A stretch of DNA of 64,000 bases from Pseudomonas palleroniana (GCF_003031675.1 NZ_PYWX01000029.1:186001-250000), one strand, 5' to 3'. Shown: positions 38,757 through 53,030, numbered from the stretch's first letter. Notes: generated from the sequence alone by a model not told the origin. Numbers and translations: made by a program.

Positions 38757-39700
38757 TGGTCGCCCCCGATCGCAAGACCTTCGAAGCCGCGGCTATCTGG
38801 TATGTGCAATTTCAATCCCAACCGCCCACCGCCGCCGAGCGCCAGGCCTGGCAGCAATGGCTTGACCACGATCCCTCCCACCAGCTCGCCTGGAGTCAGA
38901 TGGAGCAGTTGCAACGCAGCCTTGGCACCCTGCCGCAGGATTTTACTCGGCGTGCGTTATCCACAACGCACCAAAGGCGGCAGGTGCTCAAGTGGATGCT
39001 GGCACTGGGCGGCACGGGTTATCTGGGTTGGAACGTCCAGCAACACACGTCGATGGGGAATGTCTGGGCCGATTACCGCACACGGGTGGGCGAACACCGC
39101 CGCGTCGAACTGGCCGATGGCACTCGGATAGACCTGAATACCCGCACAGCCATCGATGTGGTGTTTGATGGGCGCCAGCGTTTGATCCGCCTGCGCGAAG
39201 GTGAAGTACTTATCCATACTGGCAAGTCAGGCGGGCAAACACCGTTCTATGTAGAAACCCGCCAGGGCCGCGTACAGGCATTAGGTACCCGGTTCACGGT
39301 ACGCCAGTTGCCGGACTCCACCCGGGTCGGAGTCCTGGAAGACCGCGTGAGTTTGTCGCCTGGGGATAAACCGGATCAGGCTCGCTTACTCGTAGCCGGG
39401 GAAAGCGCGGACTTCAATCGACAGGCCGTGGAGGCCAACCAGCCCTATAAGGGAACCCAGGCTGCCTGGGTCGATGGGCAAGTCATCGTACTGGATACCC
39501 GGCTTGGCGATCTGCTCGAAGATTTGGCGCGCTATCGACCCGGCGTTCTTCAGTGCGACCAGGCCTCGGCACGACTGCGGGTTTCCGGGACTTTTCGACT
39601 GGACTCCACCGATGCCGTGCTGTCCAACCTGCAAGCGACCTTGCCGATTCAGGTGAAATACTTCACACGCTATTGGGTTTCGGTAAAGCGCGTCGCTTGA
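38756..39700 (+). CDS. FecR-type anti-sigma regulator
   Basis: This inner-membrane signal relay holds the sigma factor and receives the signal from the receptor. The 314 residues start with the cytoplasmic DUF4880-like helix region (AAIWYVQFQSQPPTAAERQAW, with WLDHDPSHQLAWSQM). A membrane helix lies near residue 80 (WMLALGGTGYLGW), followed by the periplasmic FecR domain (VELADGTRIDLNTRTAIDV, then VQALGTRFTVRQL). The start at 38756 is fixed by the TAATG overlap with the sigma gene. Confidence 0.92.
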   Translation: MVAPDRKTFEAAAIWYVQFQSQPPTAAERQAWQQWLDHDPSHQLAWSQMEQLQRSLGTLPQDFTRRALSTTHQRRQVLKWMLALGGTGYLGWNVQQHTSMGNVWADYRTRVGEHRRVELADGTRIDLNTRTAIDVVFDGRQRLIRLREGEVLIHTGKSGGQTPFYVETRQGRVQALGTRFTVRQLPDSTRVGVLEDRVSLSPGDKPDQARLLVAGESADFNRQAVEANQPYKGTQAAWVDGQVIVLDTRLGDLLEDLARYRPGVLQCDQASARLRVSGTFRLDSTDAVLSNLQATLPIQVKYFTRYWVSVKRVA

Positions 39701-39791
39701 TCAAAAAAATAATCCACAAGAGGGTTATCTTTTTTTGACCTGGCACGGCCCTAAGGATAATCACGACGCTACCTTCAGGGCTTATCCGCTA

Positions 39792-42227
39792 ATGCGCCTT
39801 CCTACTACGCTTCGCCAACGACTCTCCTGCCATGGCATGACCTATGGTCTGCTGCTCACCACCGTCACTGCAGCCACCATGCTATCCAGTGGTGCCATGG
39901 CTGCCAGTTCGGTTCAACACTACGCCATTGCTGCCGGCTCCCTGGACACTGCTCTGAGCCAGTTTGCCGCGAGGGCGAATGTGATTCTGTCCTTCTCGCC
40001 TCAGCAAACTGCGGGCCTTACGACGTCAGGCCTTGAGGGCGACTATTCGGTGGAACAGGGTTTTGCGCTATTGCTGCAGAATTCTCAGTTGCAAGCGGCA
40101 GCCCAGGGTCCGGGAAGCTATGTACTGCAAGCGGCGCCCTCCGGCCAACTCACCCTCGCCCCGACTACGGTGAGCACTTATCAACAGAATGGGTTCAATC
40201 AGGACATCGCCCGGGACGTGGGTTACAAGGCGCAAAACAGCCGTATCGGCACCAAGACCAGTACACCCCTGTCGGAAACCCCGCGTTCCGTCTCGGTGGT
40301 CACGGGCCAGCGCATCAAAGACCAGAAGTCACAGACGCTGACTGAAGTGCTGGGCTACGTCCCGGGTATCTTCGCGCCGCCCTTTGCGGCCGGCGATAGC
40401 TTGGCCGGTGACCTGTTCTTCATTCGCGGTTTCAACGCCACAGATTATGGCTACGGCTTGCTGCGAGACGGCCTGCGTGTACAGGGCAATCGGTACGACA
40501 CTACCAGCGAGCCGTATGGCCTGGAGCGGGTTGAAGTTTTCCGCGGGCCTTCTTCACTGCTCTACGGCGAAAACGCGCCCGGTGGGTTGGTCAATCTGGT
40601 CAGCAAACATCCGACCGCCATTCCGCAAGGCGAAGTGCAACTGGGCTATGGCTCCAACAATCGGCGCCAATTGGGTGTGGATATCTCCGGGCCACTCAAT
40701 GGCAGCGACAATATCCTCGGCCGCGTTGTGTTGCTCGGCCGCAAATCCGACACCCAGACCGACCACGTGCCAGATGATCGCCTCTACCTCGCGCCGTCCC
40801 TGACCCTGAACTTCGATGACTACAACACCCTGACGCTGTTGGCTAATTATCAGAAGGACCACACCAACCTGGAACTCGGCCTGCCCGCCGCCGGCACGTT
40901 ACTGAAAAATCCCAACGGCAAGCTCTCCAAGCACACCATGCTCGGCGATCCGGACTGGAACACCTTTGAACGCGAAGCCTGGAGCACCGGTTACGAATTC
41001 AGCCACAGCTTCAATGACGATTGGCAGTTCCGTCAGAATTCGCGCTACATGCAGTCACGCATCAATCGCCATGAGACCTGGCCTGGTGCCTTGAATAACG
41101 GCGGATTCGGCACGCAATTGAACATGACCGCCTACGATCGCTACAACAAGTCGATGGTCTATTCGCTGGATAACCAGCTCGAAGGCAAATTCCAGGTGGG
41201 CGGGCTGGAAAATACCGTGCTGTTCGGTGCCAGCTACGACCGCACCTCCTTCAATCAGGACTGGGACGCGGGCTTTGCCGGCACCATCAATGTGTACAAC
41301 CCGGTGTACCTGCGCGATCCGCTCACTCCGATCGCAGTGCAGAACACTTTGCTCGAACAGCGGATGAAAGGGGTTTATGCACAGCTCCAAAGCAAGTACG
41401 ACCATTGGCTGTTACTGCTCGGTGGCAGACAGGACTGGGTCGACAGCGATTTCCGCGACAAGGTGAACAAGGCCAGCAATACCAGCTCCGAAGATCGCAA
41501 GTTCACCTATCAGGGCGGCGTGATGTATCAGTTCGACAACGGTCTTACGCCGTATGTCAGCTATTCCACCGCGTTCGTACCGGTGCAGCAGATCTCCAAC
41601 GCGGGCTCCCCGCTGAAACCGATCACCAGCAGCCAATATGAAGCGGGCGTGAAGTACGAGCCGATCGGCTGGGATACCGCGATGACCCTGTCGGTGTATG
41701 ACCTGCGCAAACAGGACGACACTTACCTGGATGCCACCACCAATAGCTACCGCCAGGTGGGTGAAAGCCGGGCCAAGGGCGTGGAGGTAGAGGTCAACAG
41801 CAATATCACGTCCAATCTGAATGTGACGGCGGCTTACACTTATACCGACGCACGGATCACCAAGGATTCGGCAACATCGCTGGTGGAAGGTCATCAGATG
41901 ACCGGGGTCCCACGTAACCAGGCGTCGGTGTGGGGCAAATATCGATTCCTCGATGGCCAACTCAAGGGCCTGTCCCTGGGCGGCGGCGTGCGTTATTTCG
42001 ACAGCACTTTTTCTTACACAGCACCTACGCTGTACGGGAAATTGGACGCGGGAAGTGTGACATTGGTAGATGCGTCCGTTGGCTATCAGATCGATAAGAA
42101 CTGGTCGGTGGATCTGAATGCCAAGAACCTGTTCGACAAGGAATATGTGTCTGGTTGCAACGATGCAGGGCGTTGCTACTGGGGCGACAGCCGTACCTTG
42201 CTGGGTACGGTGTCATACAACTGGTGA
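39792..42227 (+). CDS. TonB-dependent siderophore receptor with signalling domain
   Basis: This outer-membrane ferric-siderophore transporter has 811 residues. A signal peptide ends near GAMAASS. An N-terminal STN signalling domain (HYAIAAGSLDTALSQFA) talks to the FecR partner. The plug follows (LSETPRSVSVVTGQRIKDQ, then FFIRGF, then YGENAPGGLVNLVSKHP), and then the 22-strand barrel ending in Trp (TVSYNW). FpvA and FoxA-type receptors share this layout; the siderophore cannot be told. The start at 39792 gives a proper signal peptide; the frame opens further upstream at 39735. Confidence 0.94.
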   Translation: MRLPTTLRQRLSCHGMTYGLLLTTVTAATMLSSGAMAASSVQHYAIAAGSLDTALSQFAARANVILSFSPQQTAGLTTSGLEGDYSVEQGFALLLQNSQLQAAAQGPGSYVLQAAPSGQLTLAPTTVSTYQQNGFNQDIARDVGYKAQNSRIGTKTSTPLSETPRSVSVVTGQRIKDQKSQTLTEVLGYVPGIFAPPFAAGDSLAGDLFFIRGFNATDYGYGLLRDGLRVQGNRYDTTSEPYGLERVEVFRGPSSLLYGENAPGGLVNLVSKHPTAIPQGEVQLGYGSNNRRQLGVDISGPLNGSDNILGRVVLLGRKSDTQTDHVPDDRLYLAPSLTLNFDDYNTLTLLANYQKDHTNLELGLPAAGTLLKNPNGKLSKHTMLGDPDWNTFEREAWSTGYEFSHSFNDDWQFRQNSRYMQSRINRHETWPGALNNGGFGTQLNMTAYDRYNKSMVYSLDNQLEGKFQVGGLENTVLFGASYDRTSFNQDWDAGFAGTINVYNPVYLRDPLTPIAVQNTLLEQRMKGVYAQLQSKYDHWLLLLGGRQDWVDSDFRDKVNKASNTSSEDRKFTYQGGVMYQFDNGLTPYVSYSTAFVPVQQISNAGSPLKPITSSQYEAGVKYEPIGWDTAMTLSVYDLRKQDDTYLDATTNSYRQVGESRAKGVEVEVNSNITSNLNVTAAYTYTDARITKDSATSLVEGHQMTGVPRNQASVWGKYRFLDGQLKGLSLGGGVRYFDSTFSYTAPTLYGKLDAGSVTLVDASVGYQIDKNWSVDLNAKNLFDKEYVSGCNDAGRCYWGDSRTLLGTVSYNW

Positions 42228-42244
42228 CAGTGTGGATAACTCGG

Positions 42245-43615
42245 TTATTTGCCGATACAGAAGCTGGAGAAGATTCGCCCGAGTAAATCATCGGAGCTGA
42301 ACGCTCCGGTGATTTCGCCCAACAGCTGCTGCGCCTGGCGCAAGTCCTCGGCCAGCAACTCGCCCGCACCCGCCAAAGTCAGCTGAGCTCGGCCGTGTTC
42401 CAACGCTGAGCTGGCATGGCGCAGTGCCTCCAAGTGCCTGCGGCGCGCACTGAAGCTGCTTTCCGAGGTCTGTTCGTAGCCCATGCAGGCTTTGAGGTGC
42501 TCGCGCAGCAGTTCCAGGCCATCCCCTGCCGACTTGGCGCTCAGGCTGAGCGTGACGTGGCCATCCTCGCTGGTTTCCATGGTAATCGCTTCGCCGGTCA
42601 AGTCGGCTTTGTTGCGGATCAAGGTGACTTTGCTCGGGTCGGGGCGTTGCTCAAGGAATTCCGGCCAGAGCGCAAAAGGATCCACAGCCTCCGGTGCTGT
42701 GGCATCGACGACCAGCAGTACCCGGTCCGCTTCACCGATAGCCTTGAGCGCCCGTTCCACGCCAATTTTTTCGACCTGATCGTCGGTATCACGCAACCCT
42801 GCCGTGTCGACCACATGCAGGGGCATGCCATCGATGTGGATATGTTCGCGCAAGATATCCCGCGTGGTGCCGGCGATCTCCGTGACGATAGCCGCCTCTC
42901 TACCTGCCAAGGCGTTGAGCAAGCTGGATTTGCCGGCATTGGGGCGGCCAGCGATCACAACGGTCATGCCATCGCGCAGCAAGGCCCCCTGCCCGGCTTC
43001 ACGCAGCACTGTGGATAATTCATCACGAACCTTATCCAGCATCGCCAAGACATGGCCATCGGCGAGGAAGTCGATTTCTTCCTCCGGAAAATCAATCGCC
43101 GCCTCGACATAAATGCGCAAGCTGATCAGTTGCTCGGTCAAGTTATGCACACGCAGGGAAAAGGCGCCTTGCAACGAGCGCAGAGCATTGCGCGCGGCCT
43201 GTGCAGAACTGGCCTCGATCAGGTCGGCAATCGCTTCAGCCTGGGCCAGGTCAAGTTTGTCGTTGAGGAATGCCCGCTCGCTGAACTCGCCTGGGCGTGC
43301 CAACCGGCAACCCAGTTGCAGGCAGCGCTGCAGCAACATATCAAGGACCACCGGGCCACCATGGCCCTGCAGTTCCAGCACGTCTTCACCTGTGAAGGAA
43401 TTGGGGCCCGGAAAATACAGGGCCAAACCTTCGTCCAGCACGGCTTCATCGGCATCCAGAAACGGACCGTAATGAGCAAAACGCGGCTTCAGCTCTCGAC
43501 CACTGATTGCCCGCGCCGCCACACCCGCAAGCGGCCCGGAAATTCGAACGATGCCGACACCACCGCGACCTTGAGCGGTAGCGACAGCAGCGATGGTTTC
43601 ACGAGGAGCGCTCAT
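42245..43615 (-). CDS. mnmE: tRNA modification GTPase MnmE
   Basis: MnmE (TrmE) is the GTPase partner of MnmG in wobble-uridine modification. The 456 residues start [20 protein letters not shown]; the tetrahydrofolate-binding N-terminus is followed by the G domain ([14 protein letters not shown] near 225, [13 protein letters not shown]), and the protein ends in the invariant CIGK. The start at 43615 gives the usual N-terminus; the frame runs to 43633. A terminator for yidC lies just upstream. Confidence 0.96.
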   Translation of the reverse strand: MSAPRETIAAVATAQGRGGVGIVRISGPLAGVAARAISGRELKPRFAHYGPFLDADEAVLDEGLALYFPGPNSFTGEDVLELQGHGGPVVLDMLLQRCLQLGCRLARPGEFSERAFLNDKLDLAQAEAIADLIEASSAQAARNALRSLQGAFSLRVHNLTEQLISLRIYVEAAIDFPEEEIDFLADGHVLAMLDKVRDELSTVLREAGQGALLRDGMTVVIAGRPNAGKSSLLNALAGREAAIVTEIAGTTRDILREHIHIDGMPLHVVDTAGLRDTDDQVEKIGVERALKAIGEADRVLLVVDATAPEAVDPFALWPEFLEQRPDPSKVTLIRNKADLTGEAITMETSEDGHVTLSLSAKSAGDGLELLREHLKACMGYEQTSESSFSARRRHLEALRHASSALEHGRAQLTLAGAGELLAEDLRQAQQLLGEITGAFSSDDLLGRIFSSFCIGK

Positions 43616-43650
43616 CATCAGGTTCCAGAACAAAAGTGACGGAAAGCAAA

Positions 43651-43669
43651 ACGCCCCACTAGGGGGCGT
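43651..43669 (-). terminator. Terminator after yidC
   Basis: ACGCCCC (43651-43657) pairs with GGGGCGT (43663-43669), and on the minus strand TTTTGCTTT follows. It separates the rpmH-rnpA-yidD-yidC transcript from mnmE. Confidence 0.75.
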
Positions 43670-43694
43670 CTTGAGTGGTTATCCACAGAGTAAG

Positions 43695-45377
43695 TTACGC
43701 CGCGGCTTTTTTGGTAGCCGCTTCGATCTTACGAGTGATGTACCACTGTTGGGAGATCGACAACACGTTGTTGACTACCCAGTACAGGACCAGGCCAGCC
43801 GGGAACCACAGGAAGAAGAAGGTGAAGATGATTGGCATCATTTTCATTACCTTGGCCTGCATCGGGTCCGGTGGAGCCGGGTTCAGACGCTGTTGGATGA
43901 ACATGGTCGCGCCCATGATGATCGGCAGGATAAAGAACGGGTCTTTGATCGACAGGTCAGTTATCCACAGCATGAACGGAGCCTGGCGCATTTCCACGCT
44001 TTCCAGGAGAACCCAGTACAGCGACAGGAACACCGGCATCTGTACCAGAATCGGCAAGCATCCACCCAACGGGTTGATCTTCTCTTTCTTGTACAGCTCC
44101 ATCATGGCCTGCGACATTTTCTGCCGGTCATCACCATGCTGTTCTTTCAACGCAGCCAGTTTCGGCGCCACGGCACGCATGCGCGCCATCGACTTGTAGC
44201 TGGCGGCCGACAGAGGGAAGAAAAGCCCTTTGATCAGCATGGTCAGGAAGATGATCGACCAGCCCCAGTTACCGACGATGCTGTGGATATGTTGCAGCAG
44301 CCAGAAGATCGGCTGGGCAATGAACCACAGGAAGCCGTAATCCACAGTCAGTTCCAGACCTGGGGACAACTCTTTCAACACTGCCTGGCTTTTTGGGCCG
44401 GCATACAGAGTAGCGCTGGTTTCAGCCTTGGCACCTGGCGCGACGGTCAACGACGGGCCAGTGAAACCGATGATGTAGTTGCCTTGGCTGTCTTTGCGGG
44501 TTTGAACCAGGTTGGCTTCACCCTTGTTCGGGATCCACGCGGTCACGAAGTAGTGTTGCAACCACGCAACCCAACCGCCTTGGACGGTTTCTTTCAGAGC
44601 GCCCTTGTCGATATCTTTCATCGACACTTTTTTGTACGGCTCGCTACTTGTCCACAGGGCGGCGCCCAGGTAAGTCGCGGTGCCGGTGGCGGTGCTGGAA
44701 GAAGGATCGGCGCTGTTGTCACGCTTGAGCTGGGCAAACAGGTTGCCGTTCCAGGGCTTGTCGCTTTCGTTGTCGATCAGGTAAGTGACCTTCAAGTCGT
44801 ACAAACCGCGGGTGAAGCTGAAACGCTTGATGTAATTGACGCCGTCGAGGCTGAACTTCAGGTCGACGTTCAACTGATTCTGGCCGTCAGCCAGTTGATA
44901 ATTCTTTTGTTCGGTCGAATAAACCGGACGACCGGTAGCACGTGCATCCGGGCCGTTGGGGCCAGTCAGGCCACTTTGTGCCAGATAAATACGCTCGCCA
45001 CCGTTATCGAACAGTTGGAACGGAACATCCGGGTGGTCTTGACGACGTGGATACAGCGGCAGTTTCAACTGCGCGATGTCACCGCCTTGTGGATCGATAG
45101 CCAGGTCGAGCACATCCGTTTTTACGTGGATGAGGTCTTTATTGGTGACCACCGGCGTTTCTACAGGGGTGCTGGTATCGGCATTCGCGCTGGGTACATC
45201 GGCACTGGCGGAAGCATTGTTACCCAGCGGGGTGTCCGGAATAGCCGGCGCAGCCTGATTGGTAGCAACATTCTGAGTCGGCAGGGCAGCTTGACCATAG
45301 TCCTGGTTCCACTTAAGAACCATAACGTAGGACACGATTGCCAGGGCGACGATCAGGATCGTGCGTTTAATATCCAT
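43695..45377 (-). CDS. yidC: Membrane protein insertase YidC
   Basis: YidC inserts and folds inner-membrane proteins, including subunit c encoded nearby. The 560 residues begin with one membrane helix (MDIKRTILIVALAIVSYVMV), then a large periplasmic beta domain (~60-340), then five membrane helices with YKSMARMRAVAPKLAALKEQ and NPLGGCLPILVQMPVFLSLYWVL, the conserved core. Length is normal. It follows yidD by 2 bp. Confidence 0.97.
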   Translation of the reverse strand: MDIKRTILIVALAIVSYVMVLKWNQDYGQAALPTQNVATNQAAPAIPDTPLGNNASASADVPSANADTSTPVETPVVTNKDLIHVKTDVLDLAIDPQGGDIAQLKLPLYPRRQDHPDVPFQLFDNGGERIYLAQSGLTGPNGPDARATGRPVYSTEQKNYQLADGQNQLNVDLKFSLDGVNYIKRFSFTRGLYDLKVTYLIDNESDKPWNGNLFAQLKRDNSADPSSSTATGTATYLGAALWTSSEPYKKVSMKDIDKGALKETVQGGWVAWLQHYFVTAWIPNKGEANLVQTRKDSQGNYIIGFTGPSLTVAPGAKAETSATLYAGPKSQAVLKELSPGLELTVDYGFLWFIAQPIFWLLQHIHSIVGNWGWSIIFLTMLIKGLFFPLSAASYKSMARMRAVAPKLAALKEQHGDDRQKMSQAMMELYKKEKINPLGGCLPILVQMPVFLSLYWVLLESVEMRQAPFMLWITDLSIKDPFFILPIIMGATMFIQQRLNPAPPDPMQAKVMKMMPIIFTFFFLWFPAGLVLYWVVNNVLSISQQWYITRKIEAATKKAAA

Positions 45378-45379
45378 GA

Positions 45380-45625
45380 TTACTCGGCCATCGAAGAAGA
45401 ACGGGAGGTAGGGATAGGCGGAACCGGGTCATAACCACCGGGATTCCACGGATGACAGCGACCTAAACGACGAAAGGTCAGCCAGCCACCGCGCAGAAGA
45501 CCATGATTTTCTATGGCCTCTAACGCGTAGCAGGAACAACTGGGGTAGAAACGACAGTGGTTGGCCATCAGAGGACTAATGGCATAGCGATAAAACTGGA
45601 TCGGAACGAGGGCCAGTTTACGCAT
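45380..45625 (-). CDS. yidD: Membrane protein insertion efficiency factor YidD
   Basis: This small peripheral membrane protein assists YidC. The 81 residues contain the family core [20 protein letters not shown] with its Cys pair, followed by [11 protein letters not shown] and [16 protein letters not shown]. An ATG-ATG leaves the start at 45628 or 45625; either overlaps the rnpA end, so translation is coupled. Confidence 0.94.
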   Translation of the reverse strand: MRKLALVPIQFYRYAISPLMANHCRFYPSCSCYALEAIENHGLLRGGWLTFRRLGRCHPWNPGGYDPVPPIPTSRSSSMAE

Positions 45626-46025
45626 CAAGGCTGTCTACCCCTACAGTTTCGGTGCTGACTGCTGGTGCTGGCTTGTGGGTACGCGCCAAACGTTTCCAGA
45701 GCTTGCCGAAATGTTGAATCAATTCGGGGTTTTCTACGTCCCCCAAGCCTTTACGCGCGACGATAACAATATCCCAACCAACCAGAGTGTCCTGGTGGAG
45801 GCGAAACGATTCGCGCATCAGACGCTTGAGGCGATTGCGCTCAACGGAGAGCTTTACGCTCTTCTTGCCGATCACCAACCCGAGACGGGGGTGATCCAGA
45901 TCGTTGTTACGCGCAAGGAGCAGGAGATTTTTCCCCGGAACCTTGCCGGTGGGGGAGTCAAAGACTGCCTTGAAATGCCGGGGAGTTAGCAGACGCTTTT
46001 CCCGACTGAAGTCCTGACTCACCAC
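45618..46025 (-). CDS. rnpA: Ribonuclease P protein component
   Basis: RnpA is the protein cofactor of RNase P, which trims tRNA 5' ends. The 135 residues start with GTG at 46025 to give [20 protein letters not shown], the family-standard N-terminus, and contain the RNR motif [16 protein letters not shown]. The open frame extends upstream to 46118 only because it overlaps rpmH in another frame. It lies 13 bp after rpmH. Confidence 0.95.
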   Translation of the reverse strand: MVSQDFSREKRLLTPRHFKAVFDSPTGKVPGKNLLLLARNNDLDHPRLGLVIGKKSVKLSVERNRLKRLMRESFRLHQDTLVGWDIVIVARKGLGDVENPELIQHFGKLWKRLARTHKPAPAVSTETVGVDSLDA

Positions 46026-46038
46026 CAGTGCCGGATTA

Positions 46039-46173
46039 TCAAACTGCCAGACGCGCGCGACCTTTGGCGCGACGACGCGACAGGACGGCACGACCGTTCT
46101 TGGTGGCCATGCGGGCACGGAAGCCGTGGGTACGGGCGCGTTTGATGGTGCTGGGTTGGAAAGTACGTTTCAT
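46039..46173 (-). CDS. rpmH: 50S ribosomal protein L34
   Basis: The 44-residue basic protein reads [20 protein letters not shown] at the start and ends [11 protein letters not shown], the universal L34 sequence. It is too short for simple ORF listings. Its gene heads the rpmH-rnpA-yidD-yidC series next to oriC; its promoter lies within the origin region. Confidence 0.97.
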   Translation of the reverse strand: MKRTFQPSTIKRARTHGFRARMATKNGRAVLSRRRAKGRARLAV

Positions 46174-46759
46174 GGCGTTGTTACCTGGTTCGTCCACAAC
46201 GGGCCGGAATGGCCCCCGTTTTAAGAGACCGGCGATTCTAGAGAAAGCAAGCCTCTAGGTCAATTTCCAACCAGCTTTTCCTTTAATTAGATCTCTATAA
46301 AGGCAAAGCGCCCTTTTCTGCCTTCTCGCTTTCATGTCGAGTGTCATAGATATAAAAATAGAGAAGGAAGTTATTTAAAGCTTTTCTGTAAAGCTTATAA
46401 AAGCTAGACAGCCTTTCATCTGTGGATAACTGCCTTGAGGCCATATTTCACGTGCTGTACAGAGAATGACAACACGGGGGAGAAACGGTGCTCTGCCTGT
46501 GCTGCGCTATCGGATAAGCTGTGGGTGGAACAGCCAGTTATCCACAGGGGAGTTAGCCACAGACTTTCCCCCCCACTTTTGCAACGAGCTCAGGCAGGTT
46601 TATCCACAGAGCTTATGCACAGACCATTGGTCGCCTTTTTTGCGGTTAACGCATTGATTTTGGGTGCCCTGTGGGCAACCTACATGTGGATAAGTGAGCG
46701 GCCGACCGCTACAATGGCGGCTGTTTTTGCCTCACCGGCTTTCAACTTAGGGGATATCC
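46174..46759. other. oriC: Chromosomal replication origin oriC
   Basis: The rpmH-dnaA gap holds four exact DnaA boxes at 46421-46429, 46538-46546, 46600-46608 and 46685-46693, plus near matches at 46553 (TTAGCCACA) and 46613 (TTATGCACA). The part from about 46260 to 46410 is AT-rich (TTAATTAGATCTCTATAAAG, then TATAAAAATAGAG) and is the likely unwinding region. The place, box number and orientation match the dnaA-linked Pseudomonas origin. It also carries the dnaA and rpmH promoters. An open frame at 46435-46806 is a shadow. Confidence 0.93.
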
Positions 46760-48265
46760 GTGTCAGTGGAACTTTGGCAGCAGTGCGTGGAACTATTGCG
46801 CGATGAGCTGCCTGCCCAGCAATTCAACACCTGGATCCGTCCGCTACAGGTCGAAGCCGAAGGCGACGAGTTGCGTGTCTACGCGCCGAATCGTTTTGTT
46901 CTCGACTGGGTCAATGAGAAGTACCTGAGCCGCGTTCTCGAATTGCTCGACGAACATGGCAACGGCCTTGCACCTGCGCTTTCCTTATTAATAGGCAGCA
47001 AACGCAGCTCGGCACCGCGCGCGGCGCCGAACGCACCGTTGGCCGCTGCCGCGTCGCAGGCCCAGGTTGCACCGGTTGTCGCTACGCCGAGCCCGGCGCC
47101 GGCCAAATCGACCGCGCAAAAAGATGTTTCGGAGAATGAAGAGCCGTCTCGCGACAGCTTCGACCCAATGGCCGGTGCGAGTTCGCAGCAGGCCCCGGTC
47201 CGCGCCGAACAGCGTACCGTGCAGGTCGAAGGTGCGCTCAAGCACACCAGTTACCTGAACCGTACCTTTACCTTTGAGAATTTCGTCGAAGGTAAATCCA
47301 ACCAACTGGCTCGTGCAGCGGCCTGGCAGGTCGCCGATAACCCCAAGCATGGTTACAACCCACTGTTCCTTTATGGTGGCGTTGGTTTGGGTAAGACTCA
47401 CTTGATGCACGCTGTGGGTAACCACCTATTAAAGAAGAACCCGAACGCCAAGGTCGTGTACCTGCATTCGGAGCGTTTCGTGGCTGACATGGTCAAGGCC
47501 CTGCAGCTCAATGCAATCAACGAGTTCAAGCGTTTCTACCGCTCGGTGGATGCCTTGCTGATTGATGACATTCAATTCTTCGCGCGCAAAGAACGTTCTC
47601 AGGAAGAGTTTTTCCATACCTTCAATGCCCTGCTCGAAGGCGGCCAGCAGGTCATCTTGACCAGTGACCGTTATCCGAAGGAAATCGAGGGCCTCGAAGA
47701 ACGCCTGAAGTCCCGCTTCGGCTGGGGCCTGACCGTTGCGGTCGAGCCGCCGGAGCTGGAAACCCGGGTAGCAATCCTGATGAAAAAGGCCGACCAGGCC
47801 AAGGTCGAACTGCCGCACGATGCTGCGTTCTTCATTGCCCAGCGCATCCGCTCCAACGTGCGTGAGCTGGAAGGTGCGCTCAAGCGGGTTATCGCACACT
47901 CGCATTTCATGGGGCGCGATATCACCATCGAGCTGATTCGCGAATCCCTCAAAGACTTGCTGGCACTGCAAGACAAGCTGGTGAGTGTGGATAACATCCA
48001 GCGCACTGTTGCCGAGTACTACAAGATCAAGATTTCCGACCTGCTGTCCAAGCGCCGCTCGCGCTCGGTGGCCCGTCCCCGTCAGGTTGCCATGGCCCTC
48101 TCCAAGGAGCTGACCAACCACAGCCTGCCGGAAATCGGTGATGTATTTGGCGGTCGTGACCACACCACGGTCTTGCACGCGTGCCGCAAAATCAACGAAC
48201 TTAAGGAATCCGACGCGGATATTCGCGAGGACTACAAGAACCTGCTGCGTACACTGACAACGTGA
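46760..48265 (+). CDS. dnaA: Chromosomal replication initiator DnaA
   Basis: DnaA binds the 9-mers of oriC and opens it. The 501 residues start at a GTG with AGGGGA 6 nt before it. The N-terminal domain reads [20 protein letters not shown]; a variable Ala/Pro-rich linker spans ~80-165; the AAA+ domain has [13 protein letters not shown] and [10 protein letters not shown]; the C-terminal DNA-binding domain has [20 protein letters not shown] and [15 protein letters not shown]. It heads the dnaA-dnaN-recF-gyrB series. Confidence 0.98.
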   Translation: MSVELWQQCVELLRDELPAQQFNTWIRPLQVEAEGDELRVYAPNRFVLDWVNEKYLSRVLELLDEHGNGLAPALSLLIGSKRSSAPRAAPNAPLAAAASQAQVAPVVATPSPAPAKSTAQKDVSENEEPSRDSFDPMAGASSQQAPVRAEQRTVQVEGALKHTSYLNRTFTFENFVEGKSNQLARAAAWQVADNPKHGYNPLFLYGGVGLGKTHLMHAVGNHLLKKNPNAKVVYLHSERFVADMVKALQLNAINEFKRFYRSVDALLIDDIQFFARKERSQEEFFHTFNALLEGGQQVILTSDRYPKEIEGLEERLKSRFGWGLTVAVEPPELETRVAILMKKADQAKVELPHDAAFFIAQRIRSNVRELEGALKRVIAHSHFMGRDITIELIRESLKDLLALQDKLVSVDNIQRTVAEYYKIKISDLLSKRRSRSVARPRQVAMALSKELTNHSLPEIGDVFGGRDHTTVLHACRKINELKESDADIREDYKNLLRTLTT

Positions 48266-48303
48266 TGACACCAGCGCAGCTTATTAAGGCAAGGGACTAG
48301 ACC

Positions 48304-49407
48304 ATGCATTTCACCATTCAACGCGAAGCCCTGTTGAAACCCCTGCAACTGGTCGCGGGCGTCGTCGAGCGCCGACAGACCTTGCCGGTGCTTTCCAACG
48401 TATTGCTGGTAGTCGAAGGCCAGCAATTGTCCCTGACCGGTACCGACCTTGAAGTCGAGCTGGTCGGTCGTGTGCAGTTGGAAGAGCCCGCCGAACCTGG
48501 CGAGATCACGGTGCCGGCGCGCAAGCTGATGGACATCTGCAAGAGCCTGCCGAACGACGCCCTGATCGACATCAAGGTGGATGAGGGCAAGTTGGTCGTC
48601 AAGGCCGGCCGCAGCCGCTTCACCCTGTCTACCTTGCCGGCCAATGATTTCCCGACTGTAGAAGAGGGCCCCGGCTCGCTGACGTGCAGCCTGGAACAGA
48701 GCAAGCTGCGTCGGTTGATCGAGCGTACCAGCTTCGCCATGGCGCAGCAGGACGTACGTTACTACCTCAACGGCATGTTGTTGGAAGTGTCGGAAGGCAT
48801 CATCCGTGCTGTCGCCACGGACGGGCACCGCTTGGCAATGTGCTCGATGAAGGCCGACATCGGCCAGCCGGATCGTCACCAGGTGATCGTCCCGCGTAAA
48901 GGTATCCTTGAACTGGCGCGCCTGCTGACTGAGCCCGATGGCAACGTCAGCATTGTCCTGGGTCAGCACCACATCCGTGCAACCACCGGCGAGTTCACCT
49001 TCACTTCCAAGCTGGTTGACGGCAAATTCCCGGATTACGAGCGCGTACTGCCTAAAGGTGGTGACAAGCTGGTACTCGGCGATCGTCAGGCGTTGCGTGA
49101 AGCCTTCAGCCGTACTGCGATCCTGTCCAACGAAAAATACCGTGGTATCCGTCTGCAACTGGCTAACGGTCAGCTGAAGATCCAGGCCAACAACCCGGAA
49201 CAGGAAGAAGCGGAAGAAGAAGTGGGCGTCGACTACAACGGCGGATCGCTGGAAATCGGCTTCAACGTGAGCTACCTGCTGGATGTATTGGGTGTAATGA
49301 CTACCGAACAAGTTCGCCTGATTCTGTCGGACTCCAACAGCAGCGCCCTGGTGCAAGAATCCGATAACGACGACTCGGCTTACGTTGTCATGCCGATGCG
49401 CCTGTAA
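48304..49407 (+). CDS. dnaN: DNA polymerase III beta subunit (sliding clamp)
   Basis: The ring-shaped clamp keeps polymerase on DNA. The 367 residues contain the three repeated clamp domains (MHFTIQREALLKPLQLVAGV; LRRLIERTSFAMAQQDVRYY; LREAFSRTAILSNEKYRGIR) and end in the conserved YVVMPMRL. The gene lies 38 bp after dnaA. Confidence 0.98.
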   Translation: MHFTIQREALLKPLQLVAGVVERRQTLPVLSNVLLVVEGQQLSLTGTDLEVELVGRVQLEEPAEPGEITVPARKLMDICKSLPNDALIDIKVDEGKLVVKAGRSRFTLSTLPANDFPTVEEGPGSLTCSLEQSKLRRLIERTSFAMAQQDVRYYLNGMLLEVSEGIIRAVATDGHRLAMCSMKADIGQPDRHQVIVPRKGILELARLLTEPDGNVSIVLGQHHIRATTGEFTFTSKLVDGKFPDYERVLPKGGDKLVLGDRQALREAFSRTAILSNEKYRGIRLQLANGQLKIQANNPEQEEAEEEVGVDYNGGSLEIGFNVSYLLDVLGVMTTEQVRLILSDSNSSALVQESDNDDSAYVVMPMRL

Positions 49408-49427
49408 TTATGCTCAGCAGAAGTTAG

Positions 49428-52953
<3,526 letters not shown>

Positions 52954-52975
52954 TCAAGCCTACGCGCTAAAGCAA

Positions 52976-53005
52976 AAGGCCAACGCTATGCGTTGGCCTT
53001 TTTTA
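52976..53005 (+). terminator. Terminator after gyrB
   Basis: AAGGCCAACGC and GCGTTGGCCTT form an 11-bp perfect stem with a TAT loop followed by a run of T residues. Confidence 0.93.
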
Positions 53006-53030
53006 TTGCTGCGGGGATGTATTTTTAAAA

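Noticed and set aside
46435..46806. 123-codon frame across oriC into dnaA
   Set aside because: It is filled with DnaA boxes, overlaps the dnaA start in another frame and has no protein-like motif.
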